64,000 bases of DNA from Hymenobacter duratus (GCF_014698995.1 NZ_JACWZZ010000004.1:534980-598979); one strand, 5' to 3'; positions 8,038 through 16,037 are shown, numbered from the stretch's first letter. Notes: generated by a model not told the origin, from the letters alone. Program-made: numbers and translations.

Positions 8038-9090
8038 ATGCTCCCACGCATCGGTATTTCCGTTGGCGACCTAGCTGGCATTGGCCCGGAAATCATCTAT
8101 AAAACCTTCCTCGACGCGCGGCTCCTCAAGTTTTGCACTCCAGTAGTGTACGGTACGGCCACTGTGCTTTTCGACGATTTTCCGCGTTCCAACGACGCCG
8201 AGCCACTCACATTCCGCCAGGTGCGCGAAGCCGCCGATATTGCGCCCGGCAAGCACAACGCCGTGACCTGCTGGGAAGACGATTTCCACCTCACGCCCGG
8301 CCAGCCCAGCCAGGCCAGCGGCACGGCCGCCCGCCAGAGCCTGCTCGCTGCGGCCCGCGACTTGAAAGCCGGCCTGCTCGATGCCCTCGTTACGGCTCCT
8401 ATCAGCAAGGAAAACACCCAGGCCGACGACTTCCGCTACCCCGGCCACACCGAGTTTCTGACCAGCTTTTTTGAGGCCAGGGAAAGCCTGATGCTGCTGG
8501 CCTGCGACGAGCTGCGTGTGGCCACTGCCACCGGCCATATTCCGCTCAAGGACGTACCCGGCCGCGTGACCAAAGAGCTGCTGAAGACCAAGCTGCAAAT
8601 TCTGCTCAAGTCTTTGAAGCAGGATTTTGGTATTGAGAAGCCGCGCGTAGCGGTACTCGGCCTCAACCCGCACGCCGGCGAAAACGGGCTGCTGGGCACC
8701 GAGGAGCAATCTGTCGTGACGCCCGTTATTCAGCAGCTGCTCCACGACGGGCACCTGGTGTATGGCCCCTATCCCGCCGATGGATATTTCGGCACCGGCC
8801 AGTACCGGCAGTTTGATGCCACCTTATCCTTGTATCACGACCAGGGTCTGATTCCGTTCAAGACGCTGGCGTTTGAGCGGGGCGTCAACTTCACAGCTGG
8901 CCTGCCCGTCATCCGCACCTCCCCCGACCACGGTACGGCCTACGGACTAGCCGGCCAGTTTAAAGCCGACGAAACCTCGTTCCGTGAGGCCTTGTACATG
9001 GCGTGCGAATTGGTACGCCAGCGGCAGCTGCTGGCCGGCATCAAGCCCCTGATTCCGGGCCCGCCGCTTCGGGGTGGCCGCCACGAATAG
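8038..9090 (+). CDS. pdxA: 4-hydroxythreonine-4-phosphate dehydrogenase
   Basis: PdxA oxidises 4-phosphohydroxy-L-threonine with NAD(P)+ in the DXP-dependent pathway to pyridoxal phosphate (vitamin B6). The 350-residue sequence has the family motifs in order: ISVGDLAGIGPEI at the N-terminus, VTAPISKENTQ, the three metal-ligand histidine regions PGHTEFLT, LGLNPHAGE and YHDQGLIPFKTLAF, and TSPDHGTAYGLAG near the end. All three metal histidines are present. The ATG at 8038 follows the aminopeptidase by 50 bp, and the gene ends with its own terminator at 9118-9153. pdxJ is not in the window. Confidence 0.96.
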   Translation: MLPRIGISVGDLAGIGPEIIYKTFLDARLLKFCTPVVYGTATVLFDDFPRSNDAEPLTFRQVREAADIAPGKHNAVTCWEDDFHLTPGQPSQASGTAARQSLLAAARDLKAGLLDALVTAPISKENTQADDFRYPGHTEFLTSFFEARESLMLLACDELRVATATGHIPLKDVPGRVTKELLKTKLQILLKSLKQDFGIEKPRVAVLGLNPHAGENGLLGTEEQSVVTPVIQQLLHDGHLVYGPYPADGYFGTGQYRQFDATLSLYHDQGLIPFKTLAFERGVNFTAGLPVIRTSPDHGTAYGLAGQFKADETSFREALYMACELVRQRQLLAGIKPLIPGPPLRGGRHE

Positions 9091-9117
9091 CCGCATAGCC
9101 AGGTTTTATCGTGCAGC

Positions 9118-9153
9118 AAAACAGCCAATACCGGGTCCGGCATTGGCTGTTTT
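9118..9153 (+). terminator. Intrinsic terminator after pdxA
   Basis: A hairpin of about 15 bp with arms 9118-9134 and 9137-9153 (AAAACAGCCAAT against ATTGGCTGTTTT, with a GC-rich top). A/T runs on both sides would let it act in either direction. It separates pdxA from the HTH regulator gene. Confidence 0.8.
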
Positions 9154-9196
9154 ACTATACAAAAACCGAAACATTCTTTCCAGAATCGAAATTTTG

Positions 9197-9228
9197 TTTG
9201 CTGTTTTAAAACAACTGCCGTAGCTTTG
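9197..9228 (+). promoter_or_regulatory. Consensus Bacteroidota promoter of the HTH gene
   Basis: TTTG (9197-9200), a 20-bp spacer, then TAGCTTTG (9221-9228). This matches both parts of the Bacteroidota housekeeping promoter (-33 TTTG, -7 TAnnTTTG) at ideal spacing. The predicted start is roughly 30-35 bp before the ATG at 9269. Confidence 0.75.
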
Positions 9229-9268
9229 CACTCTTATCGGTCACCTCCGGTCTGCCTTGAGTTCTCTT

Positions 9269-9637
9269 ATGACGCTTCTCACTCCTTCCGATTACCGCAC
9301 TGCTTTGCGCCGCCTCGACGCATTGGTAGCCGCCGGAGTGGAAGGCAACGCCACCCTGGAAACGGAGTTGCGGGAGCTGATTATGGCGCTTGATACCTAC
9401 GAAAGTAAGCTGGGCCTACTCCCGATTCCGAATCTGCCGACTTCCCTGGCCGATATGATTGAGCTGAAGCGGCAGCAGATGCGGCTGAAGCAAAAGGATC
9501 TGGCCGAGTTGCTGGAAGTACCGGCCGGCCGCTTATCGCAGATTCTGAGCGGTAAGCGCCGCGTGACGCTCGACCTGGCCAAGCGGCTCTACGAGCGGCT
9601 GGGCATCCCGTCAGACTTCATCCTGAAAAACGCGTAG
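9269..9637 (+). CDS. HigA-like XRE-family HTH protein (orphan antitoxin-type regulator)
   Basis: This 122-residue protein has a helical N-terminal half (DYRTALRRLDALV...) and a C-terminal helix-turn-helix at about residues 63-115: LADMIELKRQQMRLKQKDLAELLEV, then GRLSQILSGKRRVTLDLAKRL. This layout matches HigA-type antitoxins, which bind their own operator and neutralise a HigB mRNA interferase. No HigB-like gene is adjacent: the upstream 130 bp hold the pdxA terminator and the promoter, and downstream is yceD. The ATG at 9269 is preferred over a TTG four codons upstream. It is best described as an orphan DNA-binding regulator; an antitoxin role is inference. Confidence 0.8.
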   Translation: MTLLTPSDYRTALRRLDALVAAGVEGNATLETELRELIMALDTYESKLGLLPIPNLPTSLADMIELKRQQMRLKQKDLAELLEVPAGRLSQILSGKRRVTLDLAKRLYERLGIPSDFILKNA

Positions 9638-9685
9638 ATACTTGCTTATCCAGCTTTCTGCTTTTACAAAACGGGGAAATCTTTT

Positions 9686-9693
9686 TACTTTTG
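9686..9693 (+). promoter_or_regulatory. -7 box upstream of yceD
   Basis: TACTTTTG matches TAnnTTTG exactly and lies 22 bp before the GTG start chosen for the YceD gene. It would drive the yceD-rpmF-plsX-fabH group. A clear -33 box is not visible. It overlaps the earliest possible TTG start, which argues against that start. Confidence 0.5.
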
Positions 9694-9714
9694 CCCCCTG
9701 CTATTAACCCGACC

Positions 9715-10245
9715 GTGAAGAAGGACTCGCAATACGACATCAACATTGCTAAGCTGGCCGATAAGACGCATCACTTTGCGTTTGACTTGGATCGGGCCTT
9801 TTTCGAGCAGTTTGATCAGCAGCTGATTCCTGACGGCAACGTGCATGCGGATGTAACGCTACATAAAACCGACCGGCTCCTCACCTTCGATGTTGACTTG
9901 CGTGGCACTGTTCGCCAAATCTGTGACCGTAGCCTCGACGACTACGACCAGGAAATAGAGGCGCATGAGCAGCTGTTGGTACGCTACGGCGACCGGGAAA
10001 TGGAGCTTGACGACAACGTGCTCCAGATTACGGCTGATACGCAGGTACTGCCCTTTGCCCAACACTTGTTCGACTACATCGGGCTGGCGCTGCCCATGAA
10101 GAAGCTGCACCCCCGCTTCCAGAATGAGCCCGACGAAAACCCGGACGCCGCCACTAAGCTCATCTTCACAACCCGCCAGGAAGGCGACGACGATGATGAC
10201 GACGACTCCGACCCGCGCTGGAACGCGCTGCGCAACCTCAATTAG
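9715..10245 (+). CDS. YceD family protein (DUF177)
   Basis: This 176-residue protein of the DUF177/YceD family is nearly always encoded just before rpmF, as here. The family is linked to 23S rRNA or large-subunit maturation, but its biochemical role is poorly known. The sequence has the typical beta-rich middle (VTLHKTDRLLTFDVDLRGTVRQICDRSL, seen in two parts) and a conserved C-terminal stretch about FDYIGLALPMKKLHP. It ends in an acidic tail (GDDDDDDDSDP) before a short basic end. The start is taken as GTG at 9715 because the TTG at 9691 lies in the promoter's -7 box. rpmF follows after 61 bp. Confidence 0.85.
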   Translation: MKKDSQYDINIAKLADKTHHFAFDLDRAFFEQFDQQLIPDGNVHADVTLHKTDRLLTFDVDLRGTVRQICDRSLDDYDQEIEAHEQLLVRYGDREMELDDNVLQITADTQVLPFAQHLFDYIGLALPMKKLHPRFQNEPDENPDAATKLIFTTRQEGDDDDDDDSDPRWNALRNLN

Positions 10246-10306
10246 CGCCCCGCCCGACTTTTTTGCCTGTACATTTTCTCTTTGCTTTTAATACCTTTTT
10301 TCAGCC

Positions 10307-10534
10307 ATGGCACATCCTAAACGCCGGACCTCCTCCGCTAAGCGGAACAAGCGTCGCGCCCACGACAAACTGACCCCTAAAGCAGTATCTATCTGCACCA
10401 CGACCGGCGAACTGCACCTGCGCCACAAGGCTTATGTGGTAGACGGCGACCTGTACCTGCACGGCAAAGTAGCTATCAAGGACTATGCTCCTGTAGCTGC
10501 CGCCGCTGCTGCGTCCGACAACGACGAAGAATAG
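10307..10534 (+). CDS. rpmF: 50S ribosomal protein L32
   Basis: L32 is a small zinc-ribbon or zinc-ribbon-derived protein of the large ribosomal subunit. The first 45 residues are typical (MAHPKRRTSSAKRNKRRAH, then a beta segment with CTTTGELHLRHKAY). Only one cysteine remains, so this is the zinc-independent (C-minus) form. The last 20 residues form an Ala-rich, acidic tail (AAAAAASDNDEE) that is longer than in Proteobacteria. It sits between yceD and plsX, the widely conserved order. Confidence 0.95.
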   Translation: MAHPKRRTSSAKRNKRRAHDKLTPKAVSICTTTGELHLRHKAYVVDGDLYLHGKVAIKDYAPVAAAAAASDNDEE

Positions 10535-10562
10535 TTTTCGTCTTCCGGCTAGCTGCCAGTTG

Positions 10563-10593
10563 CCCCGGCTTTTCATTGCCTGAGAAGCCGGGG
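10563..10593 (+). other. Hairpin between rpmF and plsX
   Basis: Perfect 9-bp arms CCCCGGCTT (10563-10571) and AAGCCGGGG (10585-10593) with a 13-base loop. No U-run follows, so it is not a standard terminator. It may set the rpmF/plsX expression ratio by RNA processing or pausing (inference). Confidence 0.45.
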
Positions 10594-10641
10594 TTGCGCT
10601 GCCCGGTTCCTCTCCCTCGACTCCTTCTTGATACCCCATAC

Positions 10642-11583
10642 ATGAAAATAGCCCTGGACGCTATGGGGGGCGATTTTGCGCCCCAGGCCGCAGTGGAAGG
10701 CGCCATTCTGGCAGCCGCTAAGCTCGTTGGCAAAGCGCAAATCGTGCTCATCGGCCAGGAGGCTGCCGTACGCCCGCTGCTGGAGCAGCATGGTGCAGAC
10801 GCTGCCGGTCTGGAACTGGTTTCGGCTTCGCAGATCATTGAAATGGGGGAGCATCCTGCCAAAGCCTATCAGCAGAAGCAGGACTCCAGCATTGCGGTGG
10901 GCTACCGGATGCTGCACGCCGGCGAGGTAGAAGCGTTTTGCTCGGCCGGCAACACCGGTGCTATGCTTGTGGGTGCCATGTTCAGCGTGAAGGCCGTGCC
11001 TGGCGTGATGCGTCCGGCCATTGCCAACTTCGTTCCGAAGCTGCACGGTGGCATGGGCATTCTGCTTGATGTAGGGGCCAATGCGGAGTGCAAGCCGGAA
11101 ATGCTGGAGCAGTTCGGGGAGCTGGGGTCGTTGTATGCGCAGCATGTGCTGGGCATTACGGCTCCTAAAGTTGGCCTGATGAACCTGGGCGAGGAAGAAG
11201 GAAAAGGCACCACTATTACTCAGGCAGCTCATCAGCTGCTGAAAGTAAACCCGCACATCCACTTCATTGGCAATATCGAAGGCCGCGACTTGTTCAATGA
11301 CAAGGCCGACGTAATTGTCTGTGACGGATACACGGGTAACGTGATGCTGAAAATGGCAGAATCGGTCTACGACATCATTGCTGAAAAGCAGTTGCATGAC
11401 CCTTTCTTCGACAAATTCAACTACGAAGCCATTGGTGGCTCCCCTATTCTGGGCATCAACGATAACGCCATTATCGGGCATGGCGTCAGCACCCCGCTGG
11501 CTATCTGCAATATGCTGCTGCAGGGCTACCAAATGGCGCATTCTGGCATTTCTGACCAGATAAAAAACACCTTCAAGTCATAA
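10642..11583 (+). CDS. plsX: Phosphate acyltransferase PlsX
   Basis: PlsX converts acyl-ACP and phosphate to acyl-phosphate, the acyl donor for PlsY at the first step of phospholipid synthesis. This 313-residue protein starts with MKIALDAMGGDFAP, the family N-terminus, and contains EAFCSAGNTGAMLVGA, GMGILLDVGANAECKPEML and IVCDGYTGNVMLKMAES. The start at 10642 is the methionine directly before KIALDAMGG; the frame is open a further 22 codons upstream without similarity to the family. fabH lies 58 bp downstream, with a weak terminator between. Confidence 0.95.
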   Translation: MKIALDAMGGDFAPQAAVEGAILAAAKLVGKAQIVLIGQEAAVRPLLEQHGADAAGLELVSASQIIEMGEHPAKAYQQKQDSSIAVGYRMLHAGEVEAFCSAGNTGAMLVGAMFSVKAVPGVMRPAIANFVPKLHGGMGILLDVGANAECKPEMLEQFGELGSLYAQHVLGITAPKVGLMNLGEEEGKGTTITQAAHQLLKVNPHIHFIGNIEGRDLFNDKADVIVCDGYTGNVMLKMAESVYDIIAEKQLHDPFFDKFNYEAIGGSPILGINDNAIIGHGVSTPLAICNMLLQGYQMAHSGISDQIKNTFKS

Positions 11584-11590
11584 TTGACTA

Positions 11591-11615
11591 AGTCCGGCTC
11601 CGGCCGGATTTTTTC
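11591..11615 (+). terminator. Weak terminator or attenuator between plsX and fabH
   Basis: A 7-bp stem (11591-11597 with 11604-11610, one G-U pair) and a six-base loop, followed by TTTTTTC. The stem is short, so partial readthrough into fabH is likely. Confidence 0.5.
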
Positions 11616-11641
11616 TTGCCGCGCTTTCCGTTTTTTCTTCA

Positions 11642-12655
11642 ATGAAAATCACCGCTGCCATCACCGGAGTGGGCGCTTATGTGCCCGACTATGTGCTTAC
11701 GAATCAGGAACTCGAGACGCTGGTTGACACTACCGACGAGTGGATTACGACGCGCACGGGTATCAAGGAGCGCCGCATTCTGAAAGGCGAAAACCAAGGC
11801 ACCTCCGTGATGGCCATTAAGGCGGTGCAGCAGCTGCTCGAAAAGACTGGGACCAAAGCCGAAGAAATTGACCTGCTGATTTGCTCTACTACGACTCCTG
11901 ATCTGGTGTTTCCGGCTACGGCCAACATCGTATCGGCGGCAGTAGGCACCACCAAGGCCTTCAGCTTTGATATGCAGGCCGCCTGCTCGGGCTTTCTGTT
12001 CGCGCTGGCTACCGGCGCCCAGTACATCCAGACCGGCACCTACCGCAAAGTAATAGTAGTGGGGGCTGATAAAATGTCGTCTATCATCGACTACACCGAC
12101 CGGGCCAACTGCATCATCTTCGGGGATGGCGCCGGGGCCGTGCTACTGGAGCCAAACACGGAAGGCTTCGGCGTGCTCGACCAGGTACTGCGCTCCGACG
12201 GCAACGGCGAACAGTATCTGCACCAGAAAGCGGGAGGCAGCCGCCGACCGCCTTCAGCAGAAACGGTAGCCAACCGGGAGCATTATGTGTACCAGGAAGG
12301 CGCGACCGTCTTCAAGTTTGCCGTGACCAACATGGCCAACGTAGCCGCTCAGGTGATGGAACGAAACCACCTCACCCACGACGATGTGGCGTGGCTGGTA
12401 CCGCACCAGGCCAACAAGCGCATCATTGATGCTACCGCCAACCGCATGGGCGTGGGGCCTGAAAAGGTGATGCTCAACATCCAGCGCTACGGCAACACCA
12501 CCAACGGTACCATTCCGCTCTGCCTCGCCGATTACGAGTCGCGGCTGCACAAAGGCGACAACCTGATTCTGGCGGCCTTTGGCGGCGGCTTTACCTGGGG
12601 TTCGGTGTACATAAAATGGGCTTATGACCCCAAACCTGACCCGCAAAACGCGTAA
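11642..12655 (+). CDS. fabH: Beta-ketoacyl-ACP synthase III
   Basis: FabH starts fatty acid synthesis by condensing acetyl-CoA (or branched acyl-CoA) with malonyl-ACP. The 337-residue protein has the full Cys-His-Asn triad: Cys115 in DMQAACSGFLFAL, His in WLVPHQANKRI and Asn in RYGNTTNGTIPL. The C-terminus carries the usual GGGFTWGS. In Bacteroidota FabH often prefers branched starters, but this cannot be read from sequence with confidence. It lies between plsX and efp in the conserved lipid-synthesis cluster. Confidence 0.96.
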   Translation: MKITAAITGVGAYVPDYVLTNQELETLVDTTDEWITTRTGIKERRILKGENQGTSVMAIKAVQQLLEKTGTKAEEIDLLICSTTTPDLVFPATANIVSAAVGTTKAFSFDMQAACSGFLFALATGAQYIQTGTYRKVIVVGADKMSSIIDYTDRANCIIFGDGAGAVLLEPNTEGFGVLDQVLRSDGNGEQYLHQKAGGSRRPPSAETVANREHYVYQEGATVFKFAVTNMANVAAQVMERNHLTHDDVAWLVPHQANKRIIDATANRMGVGPEKVMLNIQRYGNTTNGTIPLCLADYESRLHKGDNLILAAFGGGFTWGSVYIKWAYDPKPDPQNA

Positions 12656-12852
12656 CATAGCGGCGCGAAAACGGAAATACTCTATACTTGCACTCCCGTC
12701 GTGCCGCCCCGCCATCTTACCGGGACGGCACTTCTTTTTGAACTAAAAAGTACGCATCATCTGGCTAGCTGCTCTGGGCCCGTTTCCAACTGAGTAGCAG
12801 GATACGTCCCGCTTTTTGGTTCAGAGCTTTTACCACTCACTCCATTCCCATC

Positions 12853-13416
12853 ATGGCCACTACTGCAGATTTCCGCAACGGGCTCGTTCTCAACTACAAC
12901 GGCGAGTTGCATGTCATCACCGAATTCCAGCACGTGAAACCCGGCAAAGGCCCGGCCTTTGTACGGACCAAGCTTCGCAACATCAAAACCGGCCGTGTAC
13001 TTGATAACACGTTTAACGCCGGCGTAAAGGTGGAAACGGCCCGCGTGGAGCAGCGTCCGCACCAATACCTGTTTAAAGACGATTACGGCTACACGTTCAT
13101 GGACAACGAGTCGTTTGAGCAGGTAGTGCTGCCGGAAGCCATGGTGCCTTTCGCCGACCTGATGAAGGAGGGGCAGGTTGCCACCATCCTGTTTCATGCC
13201 GAAACCGAGCAGCCCCTCACGGCCGAACTGCCGACGACGGTAGAGCTGATGGTAACGTACACGGAGCCCGGCCTGAAAGGCGACACCGCTACCAACACCC
13301 TCAAGCCCGCCATCGTGGAAACCGGTGCCCGAATTCAGGTGCCTCTGTTCATTGATACCGATACCAAAATCCGCATCAAGACCAGTGACTACTCCTATGT
13401 CGAAAGAGTCAAGTAA
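12853..13416 (+). CDS. efp: Elongation factor P
   Basis: EF-P (187 residues) enters the ribosomal E-site and rescues ribosomes stalled on polyproline. It has three beta-barrel domains. The loop that contacts the peptidyl transferase centre is HVKPGKGPAFVR, with Lys32 at the tip where many bacteria add a modification. The C-terminus shows GARIQVPLFIDTDTKIRIKT, the conserved OB-fold region. The 197-bp gap upstream of efp holds a near-match to a -7 box (TATACTTG, 12683-12690), so efp may have its own promoter. accB starts 22 bp after the stop. Confidence 0.97.
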   Translation: MATTADFRNGLVLNYNGELHVITEFQHVKPGKGPAFVRTKLRNIKTGRVLDNTFNAGVKVETARVEQRPHQYLFKDDYGYTFMDNESFEQVVLPEAMVPFADLMKEGQVATILFHAETEQPLTAELPTTVELMVTYTEPGLKGDTATNTLKPAIVETGARIQVPLFIDTDTKIRIKTSDYSYVERVK

Positions 13417-13438
13417 GCAGCCCCTCAAGCCTTCTGCC

Positions 13439-13927
13439 ATGAAAGCCAAAGAACTCCAGGAACTCATCGACTTCATTGCGAAGTCAGGACTGAACAAGGT
13501 TAACATCGAAACCGAAGAATTCAAGATTTCGGTTCAGCGCGAGCCCAGCACGAAAGTGGTGAGCAGTGGTGTAGTAGCAGCGCCCGCTCCTGCTGCCCCG
13601 GCAGCCGCACCGATTGCTGCTCCGGCTGCAGCCCCTGCTTCGGCACCAGCTCCTGCTCCGGCCCCCGCCGAAGCCACCGGCAATGCTTACGTCCCCCTGA
13701 AGTCGCCGATGATTGGCACCTTCTACCGCAGCAACAGCCCCGATTCGCCGGCCTTCGTGCAGGTGGGTGACCTGGTAGAAAAAGGCCAGGTAATCTGCAT
13801 TATCGAAGCTATGAAGCTCTTCAACGAAATTGAAGCCGAGCAAAGTGGCCGCGTAGTGAAAGCCATGGTCGAAAATGCTTCTCCCGTGGAGTACGACCAG
13901 CCGCTGTTCCTGATTGAGCCGATGTAA
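13439..13927 (+). CDS. accB: Biotin carboxyl carrier protein of acetyl-CoA carboxylase
   Basis: This 162-residue BCCP subunit carries biotin between the biotin carboxylase and carboxyltransferase halves of acetyl-CoA carboxylase. An N-terminal helical segment (KAKELQELIDFIAKSGLNKV) is followed by a flexible Ala/Pro linker at about residues 44-78 and by the biotinyl domain with the EAMKLFNEIE motif; Lys126 is the biotin site. The start at 13439 is the methionine before KAKEL. A longer reading frame overlaps the end of efp and is not needed. accC follows 106 bp later, across a strong inverted repeat. Confidence 0.96.
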   Translation: MKAKELQELIDFIAKSGLNKVNIETEEFKISVQREPSTKVVSSGVVAAPAPAAPAAAPIAAPAAAPASAPAPAPAPAEATGNAYVPLKSPMIGTFYRSNSPDSPAFVQVGDLVEKGQVICIIEAMKLFNEIEAEQSGRVVKAMVENASPVEYDQPLFLIEPM

Positions 13928-13937
13928 TTTTGGAACT

Positions 13938-14016
13938 GAGAAATAAGAGCTTAGAGCTTAGAACTGCTGAGTTGGCCCTAGGCCTCTCGCTTCTAAGTTC
14001 TAAGCTCTTATTTCTC
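13938..14016. repeat. 26-bp inverted repeat in the accB-accC gap
   Basis: Arms 13938-13963 and 13991-14016 are reverse complements except at one position, which would be a G-U pair in RNA. The loop is 27 bases. Each arm contains a direct duplication of the 8-mer around AGAGCTTA. The palindrome fills most of the accB-accC gap and is AT-richer than the genes. It may be a small dispersed intergenic element or an mRNA-stabilising hairpin. There is no U-run, so it is not a standard terminator. Confidence 0.75.
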
Positions 14017-14033
14017 GCATCTACCCTAGAGCT

Positions 14034-15380
14034 GTGTTTAAGAAAATACTGATTGCCAACCGGGGCGAAATTGCACTACGTATCATTCGTACCTGCAAGG
14101 AAATGGGCATCAAGACGGTAGCGGTGTACTCCACTGCCGATAAGGAAAGTCTGCACGTACGCTTTGCCGATGAGGCTGTATGCATCGGCCCGCCGCCCTC
14201 GTCGCAGAGCTACCTGAGCATCCCGACGCTGATTGCCGCCGCCGAAATCACCAATGCCGACGCTATTCATCCGGGCTACGGTTTCCTGAGCGAAAACGCG
14301 GAATTCTCTCGGGTTTGCCAGGAAAACGGCATCAAGTTCATCGGGGCCTCGCCCGAGATGATCAACCAGATGGGCGACAAGGCTTCGGCCAAGGCTACCA
14401 TGATTAAGGCCGGCGTACCCTGCATTCCGGGTTCCGTGGGCCTGCTGGATTCGGTGGAGCAGGGCAAGAAGATTGCCGCCAAAATCAAGTATCCGGTTAT
14501 TCTCAAGGCTACAGCCGGGGGCGGCGGGCGCGGTATGCGCATCATCAACTCCGAAGACGAGTTTGAGAAGGCCTGGAACGATGCCCGCACCGAAGCCAAA
14601 GCCGCTTTCGGCAACGACGGCGTGTACCTGGAGAAATTTGTAGTAGAACCCCGCCACATCGAAATCCAGATCTGTGGTGACCAGTTCGGGCGGGTGTGCC
14701 ACCTGTCGGAGCGTGACTGCTCGATTCAGCGCCGCCACCAGAAGCTGGTAGAAGAGGCTCCTTCGCCGTTCATGACCGATGAGCTCCGTGAGAAGATGGG
14801 GAAGGCAGCCATTGCAGGTGCCTCAGCCATCAGCTACGAAGGTGTAGGCACGATTGAGTTCTTGGTGGATAAAAACCGCGACTTCTACTTCATGGAGATG
14901 AACACCCGGATTCAGGTGGAGCACCCCGTGACGGAGGAAATCATCAACTACGACCTCATCAAGGAGCAGATCAAGGTAGCGGCCGGCATCCCGATTTCGG
15001 GCGACAACTACTACCCCCGCATGCACGCCATGGAGTGCCGCATCAACGCCGAAGACCCGACCAAGGACTTCCGCCCCTCCCCAGGCAAAATCACGACGCT
15101 GCACATCCCCGGCGGCCACGGCGTGCGCGTAGACACGCACGTGTATGCCGGCTACCAGATTCCGTCAAACTACGACTCGATGATTGCCAAGCTCATCACC
15201 GTGGCCCAAACCCGGGAGGAGTGCATCGTGAAGATGAAGCGCGCCCTGAGCGAGTTTGTGGTGGAAGGCGTGAAAACCACGATTCCCTTCCACTTGGCCC
15301 TCATGGACAACGAGGACTTCAAAGCAGGCAACTTCACCACGAAATTCCTGGAATCTTCCTTCGACTTCTCAACTGTGTAG
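14034..15380 (+). CDS. accC: Acetyl-CoA carboxylase biotin carboxylase subunit
   Basis: AccC (448 residues) uses ATP and bicarbonate to carboxylate the biotin on AccB, the first half of malonyl-CoA synthesis. The sequence shows KILIANRGEIALRIIRTCKE at the start, the ATP-grasp glycine loop ATAGGGGRGMRI, the catalytic region EMNTRIQVEHPVTEEI and the C-terminal biotin-carboxylase domain. The start is GTG at 14034; no in-frame ATG lies in a better position. It is the last gene of the cluster and is followed by a strong terminator. Confidence 0.96.
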   Translation: MFKKILIANRGEIALRIIRTCKEMGIKTVAVYSTADKESLHVRFADEAVCIGPPPSSQSYLSIPTLIAAAEITNADAIHPGYGFLSENAEFSRVCQENGIKFIGASPEMINQMGDKASAKATMIKAGVPCIPGSVGLLDSVEQGKKIAAKIKYPVILKATAGGGGRGMRIINSEDEFEKAWNDARTEAKAAFGNDGVYLEKFVVEPRHIEIQICGDQFGRVCHLSERDCSIQRRHQKLVEEAPSPFMTDELREKMGKAAIAGASAISYEGVGTIEFLVDKNRDFYFMEMNTRIQVEHPVTEEIINYDLIKEQIKVAAGIPISGDNYYPRMHAMECRINAEDPTKDFRPSPGKITTLHIPGGHGVRVDTHVYAGYQIPSNYDSMIAKLITVAQTREECIVKMKRALSEFVVEGVKTTIPFHLALMDNEDFKAGNFTTKFLESSFDFSTV

Positions 15381-15401
15381 GCGTTCCGCTTGATTTAAGT
15401 T

Positions 15402-15438
15402 AAAAAAAAGACCAGCCCCTAGGCTGGTCTTTTTTTTT
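15402..15438. terminator. Bidirectional terminator between accC and the DUF3109 gene
   Basis: An A-run and GACCAGCC (15402-15417), a four-base loop and GGCTGGTC with a nine-T run (15422-15438). The symmetry lets it end accC on the plus strand and the converging DUF3109 gene on the minus strand. Confidence 0.9.
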
Positions 15439-15461
15439 GTTCCCTGCGTCAGGCTTACTGA

Positions 15462-16037
15462 TTATACCTGCGCGGCGCCGTGCTCAATTTCGCGCACCAG
15501 CTCGCCGTACCAGTCCTCGCCGTACTTGCGGATGAGGGGCTCTTTGAGAAATTGGTAGACCCGCACGCCCAGGTTGGCCCCGTTGGCACAGGCTGGGTTG
15601 CAGATGCCCCACCGGTCATAGTTCAGCGCCTCGAACCCGTCGTATTTGGTGATGCGGATGGGGTACAAATGGCAGCTGATGGGCTTTTTGAAGCTTGTAG
15701 CGCCGGCCAGATAGGCCTGCTCGATGCCGCATTTCAGGATGCCCCGCTCGTCGTAAAGGGCGTAGGCGCACTCCCGGTCGTTGATGGTGGTGGTGCTGTA
15801 GTCGCCTTCCCAGTCTTTGATGTACGTGCCCTGCTGCGCAATGGCCTCGCGGCCCGCTTCGGTGATGAAAGGCTTGATGGCTTCATACTCGGTTTCGAGA
15901 ATCTGAAGCTCGGCTTCTTCCAGCGGCGCGCCCAGGTCGCCTTCCACGCAGCAGGCGCCTTTGCAGGCTTCGAGGTTGCACACGAAGAAATTGTCCCGAA
16001 CGTCGTCGGAAATAAGGGTGTTCTGTATCTGAATCAT
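15462..16037 (-). CDS. DUF3109 family cysteine-rich protein
   Basis: This 191-residue protein of the DUF3109 family is common in Bacteroidota and has no settled function. It contains a dense cysteine pattern near the N-terminus (CNLEACKGACCVEGD) and further cysteines in DRECAYALYD, GILKCGIEQAY, ISCHLYPI and WGICNPACANG. This resembles the YkgJ-type putative Zn/Fe-S cluster proteins. No signal peptide is present, so it is cytosolic. It is divergent from the UvrD helicase gene and has an exact -7 box at 16133-16140. Confidence 0.85.
   Translation of the reverse strand: MIQIQNTLISDDVRDNFFVCNLEACKGACCVEGDLGAPLEEAELQILETEYEAIKPFITEAGREAIAQQGTYIKDWEGDYSTTTINDRECAYALYDERGILKCGIEQAYLAGATSFKKPISCHLYPIRITKYDGFEALNYDRWGICNPACANGANLGVRVYQFLKEPLIRKYGEDWYGELVREIEHGAAQV

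Noticed and set aside
9257..9268. TTG start for the HTH regulator
   Set aside because: An in-frame ATG four codons downstream is a better start; the extra residues add no family similarity.
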